Part shown: positions 23,492 through 33,744 of the stretch, one piece after another
Numbering within the stretch: position 1 is the stretch's first letter
Layout: every line of letters begins with the position of its first letter
Assembly (NCBI GenBank): GCA_021234155.1
Contig: JAJEKV010000004.1
Coordinates: 27,131,818-27,195,817, forward strand
Direction of reading: 5' to 3'
From: Isoetes taiwanensis
Taxonomy: Eukaryota > Streptophyta > Lycopodiopsida > Isoetales > Isoetaceae
DNA: 64,000 nucleotides
Notes under the pieces: model-generated
What the model was told of the DNA's origin: nothing
Database searches by the model: none
Seen by the model: the letters and a program-made list of their open reading frames with translations, nothing else
Position numbers and translations under genes: made by a program

Positions 23492-25910
23492 TTACTTCTC
23501 AGAAGTGACCCCTAGAGATATCATAGCTTTCTTCCTCACTTCCACAGGTATTGTAACCCTAGCAGTCTTGCCTGGGATGGCCTTTGGGGTCCATGAAAAC
23601 AAAATAGTATCTAACTCAACCCAATCATCCCCTTCAATAGGGTTTCTCTTCCATCTCTTTGTCCAACAGTCTCTATACCTTTCTTCCTCTGCCACTCCAT
23701 TTAACTGGTGCACTGGACACCACCACTCCACACGAACTTTGTTCACATTGCGGTCACCTACTTCTTTCCAAACCTCTGAGATGGTGTAACCCATCCACAC
23801 AGGGTATATCTCTTTGCGCTCTGGTACTATAAGTGCAAATTGATGGCAAAGCAAGTCATCTTTGGGATCATAATCCTCCAGCCCGAGATATTTAGGCCTT
23901 CCTTTCCTAGGACCAACATAGTGTTTTTCAGCAGCTGGAGGAGCCATGGACTTGTGAATACTACTAACCACATCATCAGCTTCCTCAGGTGTTATCAACT
24001 CTCTCCACCTAGTCTTAGGTAGCCATCCATCTTTGAGTTCATCAGAGGATGTGTCTACTTGTCCCAATAATCCATGTACCTGTGTCCAATAATCTATCAA
24101 TGCAAGGTTGGTATCATCGGGGTTATTTTTCCAATACTTGACGATTCGAAATGCCGCCCAATGTGCTTTGCAATGAATCCACCTCTGGAAAAGGCTTAAG
24201 AGCTTTTGGTTGACCCCTTGGAATCTTAGGTTTACCATTTTCATCTTCGTGCCATATAGGTACTCCCTCATCTGGCCTCCATTTATCATCTGAAGGTCTC
24301 ATCTTCCATTGCATGATTGGCTTATTTCCCATGACCCAGAAAGTGTACTGAAGAGGTCTAGATTGACCTTCCATATCAAGAGCATAACCTTCGATAAAAT
24401 TCTTCCAATCAAGCACCTCTTGTATGATCAACCCTATAGGAGAAGGTGAAATGCATTCACTAAGAACTTCCATTAGTCTAGGAAGATTGGTCACAGTTTG
24501 AGACTTCAACTGCGCACTATACTTCCCAAACAATGCATCCACATCCTCATGAGTATGTCCAGGCATTAAGAACCCTAAATTCACTCTTTCAAAGACACCC
24601 ACGGCTGTTAAATAAGATAGGAATGAGAACATATACCTATTTTTATTCTGTCCAGCACAATTGTCAAGTTAAAGGAGGAACCTTGGTGGTAGATCTCGAG
24701 GTTGGGGACGTGAACTTGAGGCTCCAACATGTTCAGAAGCACCTGACTTCCTAAACCTTGCCTTAGTAAACTTCTCTAAATTATTAGGCTTTCTATCCAA
24801 CAATGCACTGAAGAGTGGTTGGCTACCACCTCCAGGGTTGTGGAGGTCACCAGAATAACCACTATCATAGTTCCTCAAACACCTCATCACACTTCCAATA
24901 TGAAAATCAGGACCATCACTCCACAATTGCAAACTAAAATGGCCATAATAAATTGGCACCGAGCCATGCACTATTGCACCTGTCAGAGAGACTTGCAAAG
25001 GATAAGCTCTATTGATTTGCTTGGGTATGTAACTATACTGTGGCAAACAAGTCTTCGATTGATCCATCTTGTCATGGATAATACAAACATAGTTATTGGG
25101 TTCCAAACATGATAATGTTCTCCACATCCAATAAGTGGATCTACATGATAGTTGGTCTGTCATGTGATCTTTCATTTGCTCCCTTATCTTAGCCCTTTGG
25201 CTTGGTTGCTTGGTCTTATCAAGAATCTCTTTCAACTTAGCACACAAGTTGCACTTTGCAAAGTTGTTCGAAGTGTCTATAGTGACATGCTTGAAGTGCT
25301 TGCTCCATAGTCTCTTGAAGTTTGGGTTGAGATATTGCGGTGCACTGTAGTTCTCGAAGCAAAGCATTCACTTCCTCCAATATGCTCTTCTGGGTACAAT
25401 GGGATGGCAATCTCTTCTCGACAACTATTTTTCCCTGTTGATCTTTCCTACTTTTATGTGGCATATTCTCAGCATTGAATTCAACATATTTTTCAAAACC
25501 TCCCTAGCAGCCAGGATCCTAGAAGTTGGCCTCAACATGCCATTATTTCCATGTAATGCAATTTTACTCCCCTTTGCATGACTTGCTTGCCAATTTTGCC
25601 AAGACGAAATTGGAATGCCATGAATATGTATCCATGCAACTTTACATATCCATGTCCCTAGCAGTGGGTATTTTTTTTTCTTTGGAAATTTTTCATCTTG
25701 AAGTGCAAGCTCATGAATGGAGTACATGTAAGTCCTCCTCTCATCACAAGTATACTCTTGGAAGGTGGCTCTTGCTTCCACCAATTCATCAATTTCAAAC
25801 TTCTGAACACAATTAGCCCAACAACATTCCATTCCCCTTACCTTAGTCAGAGCTTCACGTGAACAATCACTACTTGACTTGGACCTCTTGCTAGGATAAT
25901 GTTTCACCAC
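23492..25910 (-). pseudogene. DUF7869-type transposase-like gene (decayed)
   Basis: Minus strand, read in pieces. N-terminus at 25910-25425: VRGMECCWANCV Cys cluster, YTCDERRTYMYSIHELAL, VCxxAF-like WICKVAWIHIHGIPISS. Middle at 25367-24669: FAKCNLCAKLKEIL, HDKMDQSKT, LTGAIVHGSVPIYY, DPxF-like DGPDFHIGSVMRCL. Then LDNCAGQNKNRYMFSFLSYL and GHTHEDVDALFGKYS at about 24660-24500. C-terminus at 24289-23492: KEIYPVWMGYTISEVWKEVG, DWVELDTILFSW. The D...D...(H-T-H-E-D) layout is that of the DUF7869 family, which has an RNase H-like, transposase-type pattern. Lesions: a CAA-to-TAA-like stop just before LDNCAGQN, two frame changes near 25440 and 25365, and one near 24170. No terminal inverted repeats were found. 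Confidence 0.72.
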
Positions 25911-26545
25911 TGAGTGTGCCCTCTTCTCTGAAAATGTGGTCCCGGCATTTGGAGGTGCATTAAGAAAATGATGTCATCCACAACCTCCGGCTCGGTAAAA
26001 GGAATTCTCCTATAAACTCAATGGGCTATAGGCCATGGCATGATGCATGGAACCTCCAATTGTTTAATACAAGCAGTGCAATCCTGGTGATTTGATCCTT
26101 TTTCCTTCCATTTTTCCTCTAAACTTGTTATGGCCACACCCACTTTATCCTCTCCTAACCTTTCATCATTGTGACTGGATAGGATCAGCTAGTATGATAG
26201 TTCCTTCACCTACTAGCTCCTTATTGCATTGGTGCTTCAGTTTCACCTTCTTATTCTTCCAATCCACCCTACTGTAGAGGATAATTTGCTTAGTAGCCTC
26301 AGCCTCAACACCCTTTGGGTGGTCCACAGCATTGACCTACAAGAACAATGTTTACAACGGGGTAACAATGTGATAAGAACATGTGGTAACAATGTTGAAA
26401 CATGTTGGGGGGATAGGTATTACATTTTTACCCTTTTTAGGATCCACACGCTTCACCTATATAAAGTTAAATGTCTTAATATTAGTTCGAAAAAAGGACA
26501 AAGTAATTTTGAGAACCGATTAAAATGAACTTTAAGAAAAACCAA
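25911..26545. other. 5' flank of the transposase-like gene
   Basis: No gene is identified. A short plus-strand reading frame at 26229-26528 has no known domain. GTAACAATGTG-like phrases recur at 26361-26395. Confidence 0.4.
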
Positions 26546-26573
26546 AAAAACCATTAAATGGACAAATATATGT

Positions 26574-26870
26574 TGTAAGTGCAGCCAAAAATAGATTGTA
26601 AGTATAGCTTAGGTGTAGGTAATTATTGCAAAATTAATGCTAACATAGGGTGTATGCTAGTAGTACTAATGAGGTAAGTATAGGTCGTAAATCTAGATAG
26701 GCCAAAGTTGTGTGTAAGTATAGCTGAGGTCTAGGTAATTATACAAAATTAATGAAAACATAGGTTTTAAGTATAGCTGACATGTGGGTAATTCTATAGA
26801 GAATTAATGATAACCTAGGGCGTAATTAATTTAATAGAAGTAATGATAGCTAATTCGTATTATAGGTTAG
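26574..26870. repeat. degenerate direct repeats, GTAAGTATAGCT units
   Basis: The block (G)TAAGTATAGCT, GAGGTCTAGGTAATTAT, AAAATTAATG, AACATAGG recurs starting near 26600, 26716 and 26767, with a partial copy near 26675. Spacing is uneven, about 50-118 bp. Confidence 0.6.
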
Positions 26871-27009
26871 GATATATAAGAAACCTTGCATGCATGAAAC
26901 CCTCCATTCTTTCAACCGCCAATCCTTTCTTCCTTCTAGCGCCAATCCGTTCTTTCTTCCTTCCTTACCATGGTGAGCCATCTTTGCAGAGCCTCTTCCC
27001 CGCCTTGAG

Positions 27010-27345
27010 ATGCCGCATTGTGGTATTGCTCTCCTCCCACCAGTCAAGGATAATTGCGAGGAGTTATTTCTTCAGGGCAAGCTTCGCCCGGGAAAAGATT
27101 ATCTGAGCACCAGCACCAGCACCAGCGGCCCCGAGTCCCCCCATACTCCCCTTGATTCAGATGAGGAGATGGAGAACGAGATTGAAAAAGAAGAAGAATA
27201 GAAGAAGAAAAAAAAAAGCGGTGATGGGGGCCCTCTCCTCCTCCTCAAAGGCGAAGATCTTGCCGAAGACATCCTGATGAAGATGGCAGATGAAAGCTCA
27301 GAGGAAGAAGAGGAGGAGGAAGAGGAGGAGGAGGTAGAGGGCTGA
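27010..27345 (+). CDS. small acidic hypothetical protein (in-frame stop)
   Basis: One frame runs from ATG 27010 to TGA at about 27345 with a single TAG at 27199-27201. The start is Gly/Leu-rich (MPHCGIALLPPVKDNCEELF), then Ser/Thr-Pro, then DSDEEMENEIEKEEE before the stop. After it come a poly-Lys run, GEDLAEDILMKMADESSEE and a Glu run ending VEG. Acidic tails like this occur in nuclear and chromatin proteins, but nothing here is diagnostic. A 5' part upstream of 27010 may exist. Function unknown. Confidence 0.4.
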
Positions 27346-27454
27346 ATTTTTTTTTTTGTTTTTGTTATTTAGTTTTTGGTTATGAGGATTATGAATGGAG
27401 CTAGGCATCTCCTTAAACTGCCTAGAACTTCTGTAATTTTGTAACACAGAGCTG

Positions 27455-27726
27455 GGCAACTCTAATAAAAGGCCTTATGTAAAAAATTTCAATGGCAATA
27501 CAAGGATTTACTGACTGTAATATGTTTCTTTAGTTTCTACTCTAACTTGAAAGCGGAAGCGTAATTTGCGAGCAGGCTGTTTTGAATTCTGGCAACTCTA
27601 ATAAAAGGCCTTATGTAAAAATTTTCAATGGCAATACAAGGATTTACTGACTGCAATATGTTTCTTTAGTGTCAACTCTAACTTGAAAGCATAACTGTAA
27701 TTTCTTCAGAAGCTGTTTTGAATTCC
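27455..27726. repeat. tandem duplication, two units of 136 bp
   Basis: GGCAACTCTAATAAAAGGCC begins at 27455 and again at 27591. Both units continue through AATGGCAATACAAGGATTTA and end TGTTTTGAATTC. The second unit runs into the foldback below. Confidence 0.9.
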
Positions 27727-27997
27727 GTCTCTTTCATTCTTAAATTTGAGAGAGCTGAAGTGAGATCACGCCAGGCGCGAAATATGTTTGTGTGCAAAAT
27801 GTTTAAATTGTCAAGCAGTCCAATACACGCCTGGCGTGAATTGCATACAGTAATTAGCTTTATGCAGTTCACGCCAGGCATGTATTGGACCTGTACAATG
27901 TAAACATTTTGTACAAACATATTTCGCGCCTGGCGTGATCTCACTTCATCTCTCTCAAAATTAAGAATTACAGTACAACTTTTGAAGAAATTACAGT
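27694..27997. repeat. 304-bp foldback (long inverted repeat) with four CGCGCCTGGCGTG-type boxes
   Basis: The left arm from 27694 (ACTGTAATTTCTTCA) pairs with the right arm ending at 27997 (TGAAGAAATTACAGT); the centre is near 27850. Both arms carry GAGAGAG, TGAAGTGAGATCACGCCAGG..., AATATGTTTGT and TCCAATACA in mirror order. The 13-bp boxes lie at 27767-27779, 27826-27838, 27870-27882 and 27925-27937. RNA from it would form a hairpin of about 150 bp. Confidence 0.85.
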
Positions 27998-28213
27998 ACT
28001 GCTTTGAAGTACAACACAGGATACACGCATGGCATTTAAATTCAAGTGAATGGTATTAGCTCATGGCGCGAAATCACTAATTTGTTTTTTCTCTCTAACT
28101 TACAGATTTATGAATTCGCGCCTGGCGCGTATTCAACTGAACATACGTATTCAACTGAAGTTCCTCCTGTGCCAGCATAGGCTACAAGCATAAGCTTATT
28201 CAATGAGTAGTGT
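27998..28213. repeat. scattered copies of the palindromic box
   Basis: Variants of the same motif occur near 28024 (ACACGCATGGCAT), 28062 (CATGGCGCGAAATC) and 28117-28129 (CGCGCCTGGCGCG). A short repeat CCTGTGCCAGCATAG/TTGCCAGCATAG flanks the next small frame. Confidence 0.6.
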
Positions 28214-28327
28214 CGTGCTCTGGAGGGGCTTGAAATGGAGAATGCTAAGCTGATAATTAGAGTTGCAGACCTCGAAGCCATTTTGCGTAATATCCCAATA
28301 GCTGCACCATCTTCTTTGCCAGCATAG
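28214..28327 (+). pseudogene. coiled-coil C-terminal exon remnant
   Basis: The 37-codon frame RALEGLEMENAKLIIRVADL EAILRNI..., ending TAG at 28325-28327, has Leu/Ile heptad spacing. No start is seen. It may be the end of an exon of a lost gene in this family. The call is tentative. Confidence 0.3.
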
Positions 28328-28580
28328 ATGAATAACACACAGATGTAATTAAAACAATGTAAAGAATGCAGGTTCTTTAAATAATATCCCATCCATGTAA
28401 AGAATACAGTGTTTTTTAAATTCCTGAATGCTCTGGTCTGCAGGCCTTATAGTTTTGCAATATTGAATGAATGGTCTGGCATGCAAGCATTTCAATTTCA
28501 TACATATGACAGAATCAGCTTGTGCATTTTAGTATTAGCACTCAATCTTCCTCTATGTCTTTCAAGAAAATGAAACTCAC

Positions 28581-28835
28581 CTTCTTTAAGCGAATTACTG
28601 GCCATGCAACAAAGGTTCCGATGCTTTCACCCACTGTGTCTCCATCAGGATGCCTTCTGGGTAATGCTTCGTCGTTGAAATGGCAACTGGTTACTAGAAT
28701 CTTCACATGATCATTTCCAAGAGGAACTCCATGGCAGATTGCTTCCGGATCGACTGATTCTATCTTGCAATTTCCCACCCTCCTCTTCTTCAAATTGCCG
28801 CCAAGATGTAGCATTCTTCTCCAACAACTGTTCAA
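28581..28835 (-). pseudogene. DUF8039-like exon fragment
   Basis: The minus-strand frame 28835-28581 reads CKIESVDPEAICHGVPLG, then VKILVTSCHFNDEALPRRHP and GESIGTFVAWPVIRLKK. The HG-P-L ... LP ... T-V-G ... G-T-F-V-A-W-P order is that of DUF8039, a domain found in plant transposon-associated and Ulp1-type proteins. It ends at a good donor, AAGAAG|GTGAGT (28581/28580). No partner exon was identified. Confidence 0.5.
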
Positions 28836-29169
28836 TGTCGCAAGATCATGGGATTAATTTGGAGCTTGGGTTCGGAAGAGTAGATGAACTTACATGAAGG
28901 CGATTTCGACATCGCCCGGCGCCCGGCTTCTTCCGATTGTTCGAGTTCTTTCGAAGTTCTTCCTGTTCTTCCAAGTTCTTTCGAGTTGAATGACAAGAAA
29001 GGTCAAGGCAAGATTAGGTGGTAGTTTCAAATTATCCCTAATTAATTGTCTTTGTTTTTCTAGCCGTTGAGTGAAATCTAATTATGGGATTTGACAATAC
29101 GGCGGTCGGTTAGAGCCATTTATCGCCAGACGATCGGCCCCGAATCCATTAGGCCCAATCGTAAGATTG
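28836..29169. other. upstream region of the ParB/phosphatase-like locus
   Basis: No gene. A CT/AG-rich stretch at 28926-28993 repeats TTCGAGTTCTTTCGAAGTTC-like phrases. Confidence 0.4.
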
Positions 29170-29275
29170 CTAACCGTCGATTAAAAGTCAATCCGCGAAA
29201 TTTTAATAACCGCTCGCTTCTATCGGACCGTCGATGAAAAGTCGATCCGAATGAAACCCGTTGATCGAAAGCCGA
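29170..29275 (+). promoter_or_regulatory. promoter-proximal repeated motif CCGTCGATnAAAAGTCnATCCG
   Basis: Two near-copies at about 29172-29194 and 29227-29248, and a weaker third at about 29260-29278 (CCGTTGATCGAAAGCCGACC), lie just upstream of a TATA box. Related GACGATCGGCC and CGGCGGTCGGTT phrases occur at 29100-29140. Confidence 0.5.
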
Positions 29276-29296
29276 CCTAATCGCCTTATGGAAATC

Positions 29297-29303
29297 TATA
29301 TAA
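29297..29303 (+). promoter_or_regulatory. TATA box (TATATAA)
   Basis: TATATAAG lies 107 bp before the ATG at 29404. Start-site spacing of about 30 bp would place transcription near 29330. It fits the plus-strand gene below. Confidence 0.55.
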
Positions 29304-29403
29304 GTTTTTGAATTCCATTTCTTGGTTTTTGATTGTCGACTTGCTCGAGGACGCTCAAGAACTCCGAGGCGCCAGAACTCCGAGGCTCAAGATCATCGCG
29401 AAG

Positions 29404-30617
29404 ATGCCCAAAGGTCGTCTTTGCTCCAAACTCAGGCGGGCCGCCGAGAAGGTGCTGAAGGTCAGTATTGTCATCATTCTGTGTGTTATTCATTCATTGT
29501 TTATTGCTCTGTATTTACTGTATTTGCTCTGTATCTTCTGCCTATACTCCTGTCTATTATTTCTGTAGCAGTGACTTAATTATTTCTGTAGCATTGACTT
29601 AAATTTCTATAGCTGCTGACACTCCTGTATATCATTTCTTTAGCTGCTCATTTCTGCTGTGACTTGTATTTGCATCGCATAATAAATGTCCTTCCCCGTG
29701 TTAAATTGTCTGCTTTCGTGATTAAGCATTACGTCTATAATTTGTAAAGTAGTATGACCGTGTTTAGTTGGCCTGCTTTCGACTGTCTGGTCGGCATGCT
29801 GTGAGTGCATGTTTGTAATTGGGGACTGTATGCCATTCTGTGCTGTAGCCTGGCCGGAATTGATGACCACCCGAAATCGCGCTAAGTGTGTATTGCATCC
29901 GTTTGCAGGGAAGAAGAGACAAAACCGATTGGTAGCTCCTACACCTCCTCCTAAGAAAGCAAGAGGCTCGGAAGATACTCCAGCGAGCTCCAGCTCGCAG
30001 AAGAAGGGAAAGCCCAATGAGGACGCAGTATCCTATGCATTGTCGATGGATGATAGCGGATCCATTATCAGAGCAGACACAGATCCTCCATGCCCCGAGG
30101 AGAAGATGGATGACAGTGCGGAGTGGTATGTTGATGTAGGCAAAACAAATGGTAAGGTGGATCTTGTGTTACACTCCAGAAAGAAAGAGACCGATCTTAT
30201 GAAGAAACAAGGTATTCTTATCACTTGTGAGGAGCAGGATGACATATGTTGTCAACTCCTAGTGGAGGTTGTGAAGAACCACAAGAAAGATCTCGTCAGA
30301 TTTACACATGCCAGGGCAACTGCTTTCAAAGATGGTCTGATGAAGAAGGACGTGAGTGCTGAGTCATGTTTCAAGTACGGATGGCCTCAAAGTACTGTCC
30401 TCACTCCAGTTTCTATTAGTGAAGGGGTGTCTGCAGTGAGGAGAGCTTTGCGAGGACCCTCTCCAAGTTACTACCTGGAGGAGATGAAGCATCAAAATGA
30501 TATCGGGGGATGTACGAAGATTCTTTGGACTTAGGAAAGGACATCCCCAGATTTAACAGCTTGATGGCATTTTGGCAGAAAATGACTCGAAAAGAAATTG
30601 CATTTGGAGGCAATGAG
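29404..30617 (+). pseudogene. ParB/phosphatase-like locus: Lys-rich N-terminal part
   Basis: Exon 1 runs from ATG 29404 to 29464 (MPKGRLCSKLRRAAEKVLKV) with donor A|GTATTG. The acceptor TTTGCAG is at 29902-29908. Exon 2 continues in phase (RKKRQNRLVAPTPPPKKARG, a probable nuclear localisation signal), then an acidic linker and a charged globular segment (LLVEVVKNHKKDLVRFTHAR, FKYGWPQSTVLTPVSISEGV). The frame breaks in the five-G run at 30505-30509. One G more restores a coding-like frame (MYEDSLDLGKDIPRFNSLMA...) to 30618. No known domain recognised. It has clear exon structure but at least one disabling frameshift, or a homopolymer sequence error. Confidence 0.6.
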
Positions 30618-31112
30618 TAGGCTAGTCAAGTATGCGCACAACTACCCACTTGGCCAATCTTTTACACATCCCATCCATGTTGACCGCCCCGGTGAGATCA
30701 CATAAGTCAAGTCTTGTTAGCAGGAGGTATGACCCTGAGCATGCAAGAGAAATATTGAGGGCGATGGTGAGGAATCCAGGCCAAGTTCCTATGCCAGCAG
30801 ACGTGCTTCCCTTGGATAAGAAAAAGGATGCTCCACTCCAGTGGACAACACTAGAAGAGCTAACAGTGGAGAACCCTAATGTATGCTTCCTTATTATTGA
30901 CGGACATCATTCTATTGAGGCACAATGATCCCTATCCAACCAGGCTAAGCAAACCGGACAAACAATGTATCTACTACATTACAACCACATGAGGTGTCGG
31001 TTTCTAAGCCCCCATACCCCCTACTTGAGAGGGACCCGCAGAGATTAGTGCAACATTGAATGAAATGGGCGAAGTCTTTCTTTATAGAAGGTTAGTATAT
31101 TTGGTGGAATAG
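30618..31112 (+). pseudogene. ParB-like (IDGHH) segment
   Basis: The frame MSRLVKYAHNYPLGQSFTHP... (30614-30706) shifts to KSSLVSRRYDPEHAREILRA... (30708-30928). The latter includes VPMPADVLPLD and FLIIDGHHSIEAQ. In ParB/Srx-fold proteins a hydrophobic-I-D-G-H-H/R-R-xx-A strand-helix lies at the active site, so this resembles that fold. A TGA follows directly, yet the same frame stays plausible afterwards (AKQTGQTMYLLHYNHMRCRF). It then shifts to EGPAEISATLNEMGEVFLYR, ending at a donor AG|GTTAGT near 31112. Multiple lesions make it non-functional as it stands. The ParB assignment is inference from one motif and its context. Confidence 0.45.
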
Positions 31113-31782
31113 AGTCAGATATATCAAGTAGCAATAACAGTAGTAGATTAGGTCCAGTTTGTGTCAAGGCGTGCCAATTCGCGCCTGGCGTGAATTCATC
31201 GCCAATTGGCGCTGGCGTGTATTCGTCCATAATTATAAAGATGAATACACGCCAGCGCGAATTGGCAAGGCATGCGATTACGTCGGCGATACGTTGGCAA
31301 TTCGCGATGCGTGTATTCGATTCTCGCCAATTTACCGGGCGGTATTCGCCCCGAAGTAAAGATGAATATAACTGGCAAGGTACGATTCGATCAGGCGGTG
31401 CGCTGGCAATTCGGCGTGTGGCGTATTATTCATTACGCCAATTACCGGGCGTGTATTCGTCCGCGAATTGGCAGCATGAATACACGCCACGCGCGAATTG
31501 CCAACGTACCGCCTGATAAAAATGCAGTATATTGGCAAGTCACGCCTGGCATGTATTCATGTTGACAATTCGTGGACGAATACACGCCAGGCGCGAATTG
31601 GCAGCATGAATTCACACCACGCTGAATTGAAGCGTCGTATTCGCACCGGGCGTGTATTATTAGATCGAATTAGCAAACATGAATACGCGCCCGAATTGGC
31701 ACTGGCCACCTTTGGCGTTCACGATTATCATTTTTGCTTGATCTAAAAAGCGGTATTGGCTAACATGCTTTCCTTACACGTG
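31113..31782 (+). repeat. intron packed with palindromic CACGCCAGGCGCG-type repeats
   Basis: It lies between the donor near 31112 and acceptor CACGTGCAG before 31783. From about 31155 to 31710 it consists of repeated arms such as ATTCGCGCCTGGCGTGAATT, GAATACACGCCAGCGCGAAT, GGCGTGTATTC and GCGAATTGGC in both orientations. At least a dozen diverged boxes are visible. A clear inverted pair is CCAATTGGCGCTGGCGTGTA / TACACGCCAGCGCGAATTGG around 31202-31266. The density is far above that of the flanking exons. Confidence 0.75.
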
Positions 31783-32200
31783 CAGCCCTTACGTGGAACA
31801 ACTCCGTCATGCCCGCCAGCAATGGATAGAATATGGAAGACCCCTGCAAACAAAACAGGGAGGAACAAAGTCTGAGGAGTTTAAGGCATTGGAAAAGACC
31901 TTGGCTCAGACTATCATCCAAGATAGGAAGCCAAGGGCCAAAAAAACAGGAAAAAAACGGGGGAAGAAGCGGTGAGGCGTGCGAAGCATCTTCCGGAGGT
32001 CCCACAGATGCCTACAAGATCGTCTTAGCTAAGGACGAAGTCCGGGCGAAGTGGAACGAAGTTACGGGATGCTTATGCTGAAACTTGACTACCTAGACCA
32101 AATGGGACGAGTGCCTCCTCAAGATACTTCAATATTTGATCTCAAGACTAGAGATGAGGAAAGTATGGGGCCTTCAAGATGATGAAATCATTTGGTTGTT
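31783..32200 (+). pseudogene. Gln/Lys-rich linker exon of the same locus
   Basis: After the acceptor at 31782 the frame PYVEQLRHARQQWIEYGRPL ... FKALEKTLAQTIIQDRK... is open to 31975 and ends Lys/Arg-rich. It shifts to SGEACEASSGGPTDAYKIVL AKDEVRAKWNEV and again to RDAYAETLTTLDQMGRVPPQ DTSIFDLKT. The amphipathic, charged make-up suggests a helical linker. Two frameshifts. Confidence 0.45.
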
Positions 32201-32500
32201 AAATTAATGCATAAACAAAGAAGTTCGTACAAGAAGGGTTCTTCGATTAAGGACAAAATGTCCTTCATTGATTGTTGCACTCATATAAAGAACATGCGAC
32301 GAGTTATGAAGGTAGCGGTTGGTGAAGAACTCGAAGCTATCCGGTGATGTTACATTGTCTCAAGTCGGCCCGCTATACAAGTATGGCGTGTCTGGCTGAT
32401 GACATCAAGAAATACGTCTTTTGGTCGAAGGAATTTCTGCAAAACAGGAAATCAAAGAACCAACAGCACACCTCAAAGCTATCGATAAGGTGATGGCTGA
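32201..32500. other. poorly conserved stretch within the locus
   Basis: Short coding-like phrases in changing frames (SFIDCCTHIKNMRRVMKV near 32262, with the frame lost at about 32345). It is either an intron or decayed exon. No repeat boxes are seen here. Confidence 0.35.
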
Positions 32501-33744
32501 ATTGAGAAGAAACGTTGCCGGGTCACGAAAGATGTTGGTGGTGACTTACACGCACTCCAATACCTGGTCTCTACTGGCTATAAAGGTCTCCTACCCGATA
32601 CAACAATAGGCCCTCGTAATATTTCTCTGTTTGTATTGGATAGCAGGACTGCAAAAGGAGAGAAGGGGATGACTCAACAGGAGTATAGCAGTTTTTTTAG
32701 TAGCTGCATAGGCTTAACAACTCAGAAGCTCTTTACTATTGTCATCATATGCCCCCCAGGAGAGCCTCATATGCATGCTTTGGTGGCTTCATATGACTTG
32801 GAATGCCTAAAGGTCGTTAGGGAAGGTTCTCTTCTCTTTGAGACAAAGGATAATGATATGAGGATGCAGTTTAAAAGCGCTTGTATAATCTTCATAATGA
32901 TATCCCTTGTGCCAGATGACGACTATGAGGTAGCTAAGAACAAAGGGGCATCGGATAAAGGTGCATGGCAGTGTTTTCTTTTGGATGAACCCAACTTAAA
33001 AAATGTCTTCTACAAAGCAGATGATGAGGATGAAGCGAATGAATGCCATGAATTTGATGTTCCTGACCTCTACCGGAAAGACATCACTCTGGAATTGCTG
33101 ACAAAAGAAAAGGGGCCCTTGAATAAACATGGGTTTGCAATCAATCTGGCAAGCTATCTTGTTGAGGCATTTGCACCACTTGATACCACTTGCTGTGAAT
33201 TGCATGTTGGAGGGTATATTGGTAGAGAGGCCCTGAAGACATCAAGAAGATGTTTAAGTTTCGTCAACGATGACCAGTCCAGGGATTTCCTTGAAGTGTT
33301 TTTCGAAAAGGTACTAGCCACGGCTGATTGGGGTCCTGTCAAAGATAAAAACCCGTTGGCTGTGGTACCTTACAAAGGGCAGAAGCAGAATACTAGTTCA
33401 GAAAAGCCTCCGAGTGCAACTCCTGAATGTTCAAAAAGCAATGCAACCCCCGAGGAGAAGGCCGAAATGCTAGCGCGGGAACGTGAGACCATGGAGAAAA
33501 ATTTGGATTCCATGCTTCATAACATTCCAATTGGTAATGTTCAGCTTGGGGGTACGACTGCGGCAGTTCCTGGTACCAGCCAGGATGATCATGCAAGCTC
33601 AGATGCAACCACTGAGGTTAGGAATCAAACCCCTGTGGTACCTTTCATAGAAGAGAACGTGTCCGAACTTAACGGTGGCATTCATGCTTCTGACAGTAAG
33701 CATCCGGGGAGTCAAGTAGACGCGGATGACGGCGATGATGAAAG
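32501..33744 (+). CDS. large middle exon, methyltransferase-like segment (tentative)
   Basis: One open frame of 414 codons ends at the donor GAAAG|GTAATT. The N-terminal part reads GGDLHALQYLVSTGYKGLLP, then PRNISLFVLDSR ... TQQEYSSFF ... LFTIVIICPPGEP. In DNA amino-methyltransferases a hydrophobic-L-D-P-P-F/Y box sits in this position, followed by such a strand. Here the box reads L-D-S-R, so a catalytic role is doubtful. Further conserved-looking parts are GAWQCFLLDEP, KHGFAINLASYLVEAF, TTCCELHVGGYIGREALKTS and CLSFVNDDQSRDFLEVFF. The last 120 residues are a Pro/Thr/acidic linker ending DADDGDDE. It joins the phosphatase exon through a phase-2 intron. The frame is intact, unlike the upstream exons. 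The family assignment is inference; it may be an undescribed domain. Confidence 0.5.

Noticed and set aside
31190-31746. Multiple overlapping ORFs on both strands in the palindrome cluster
   Set aside because: Symmetrical sequence opens frames on both strands; the peptides are repeats of the box translation, and the segment has intron borders on both sides.
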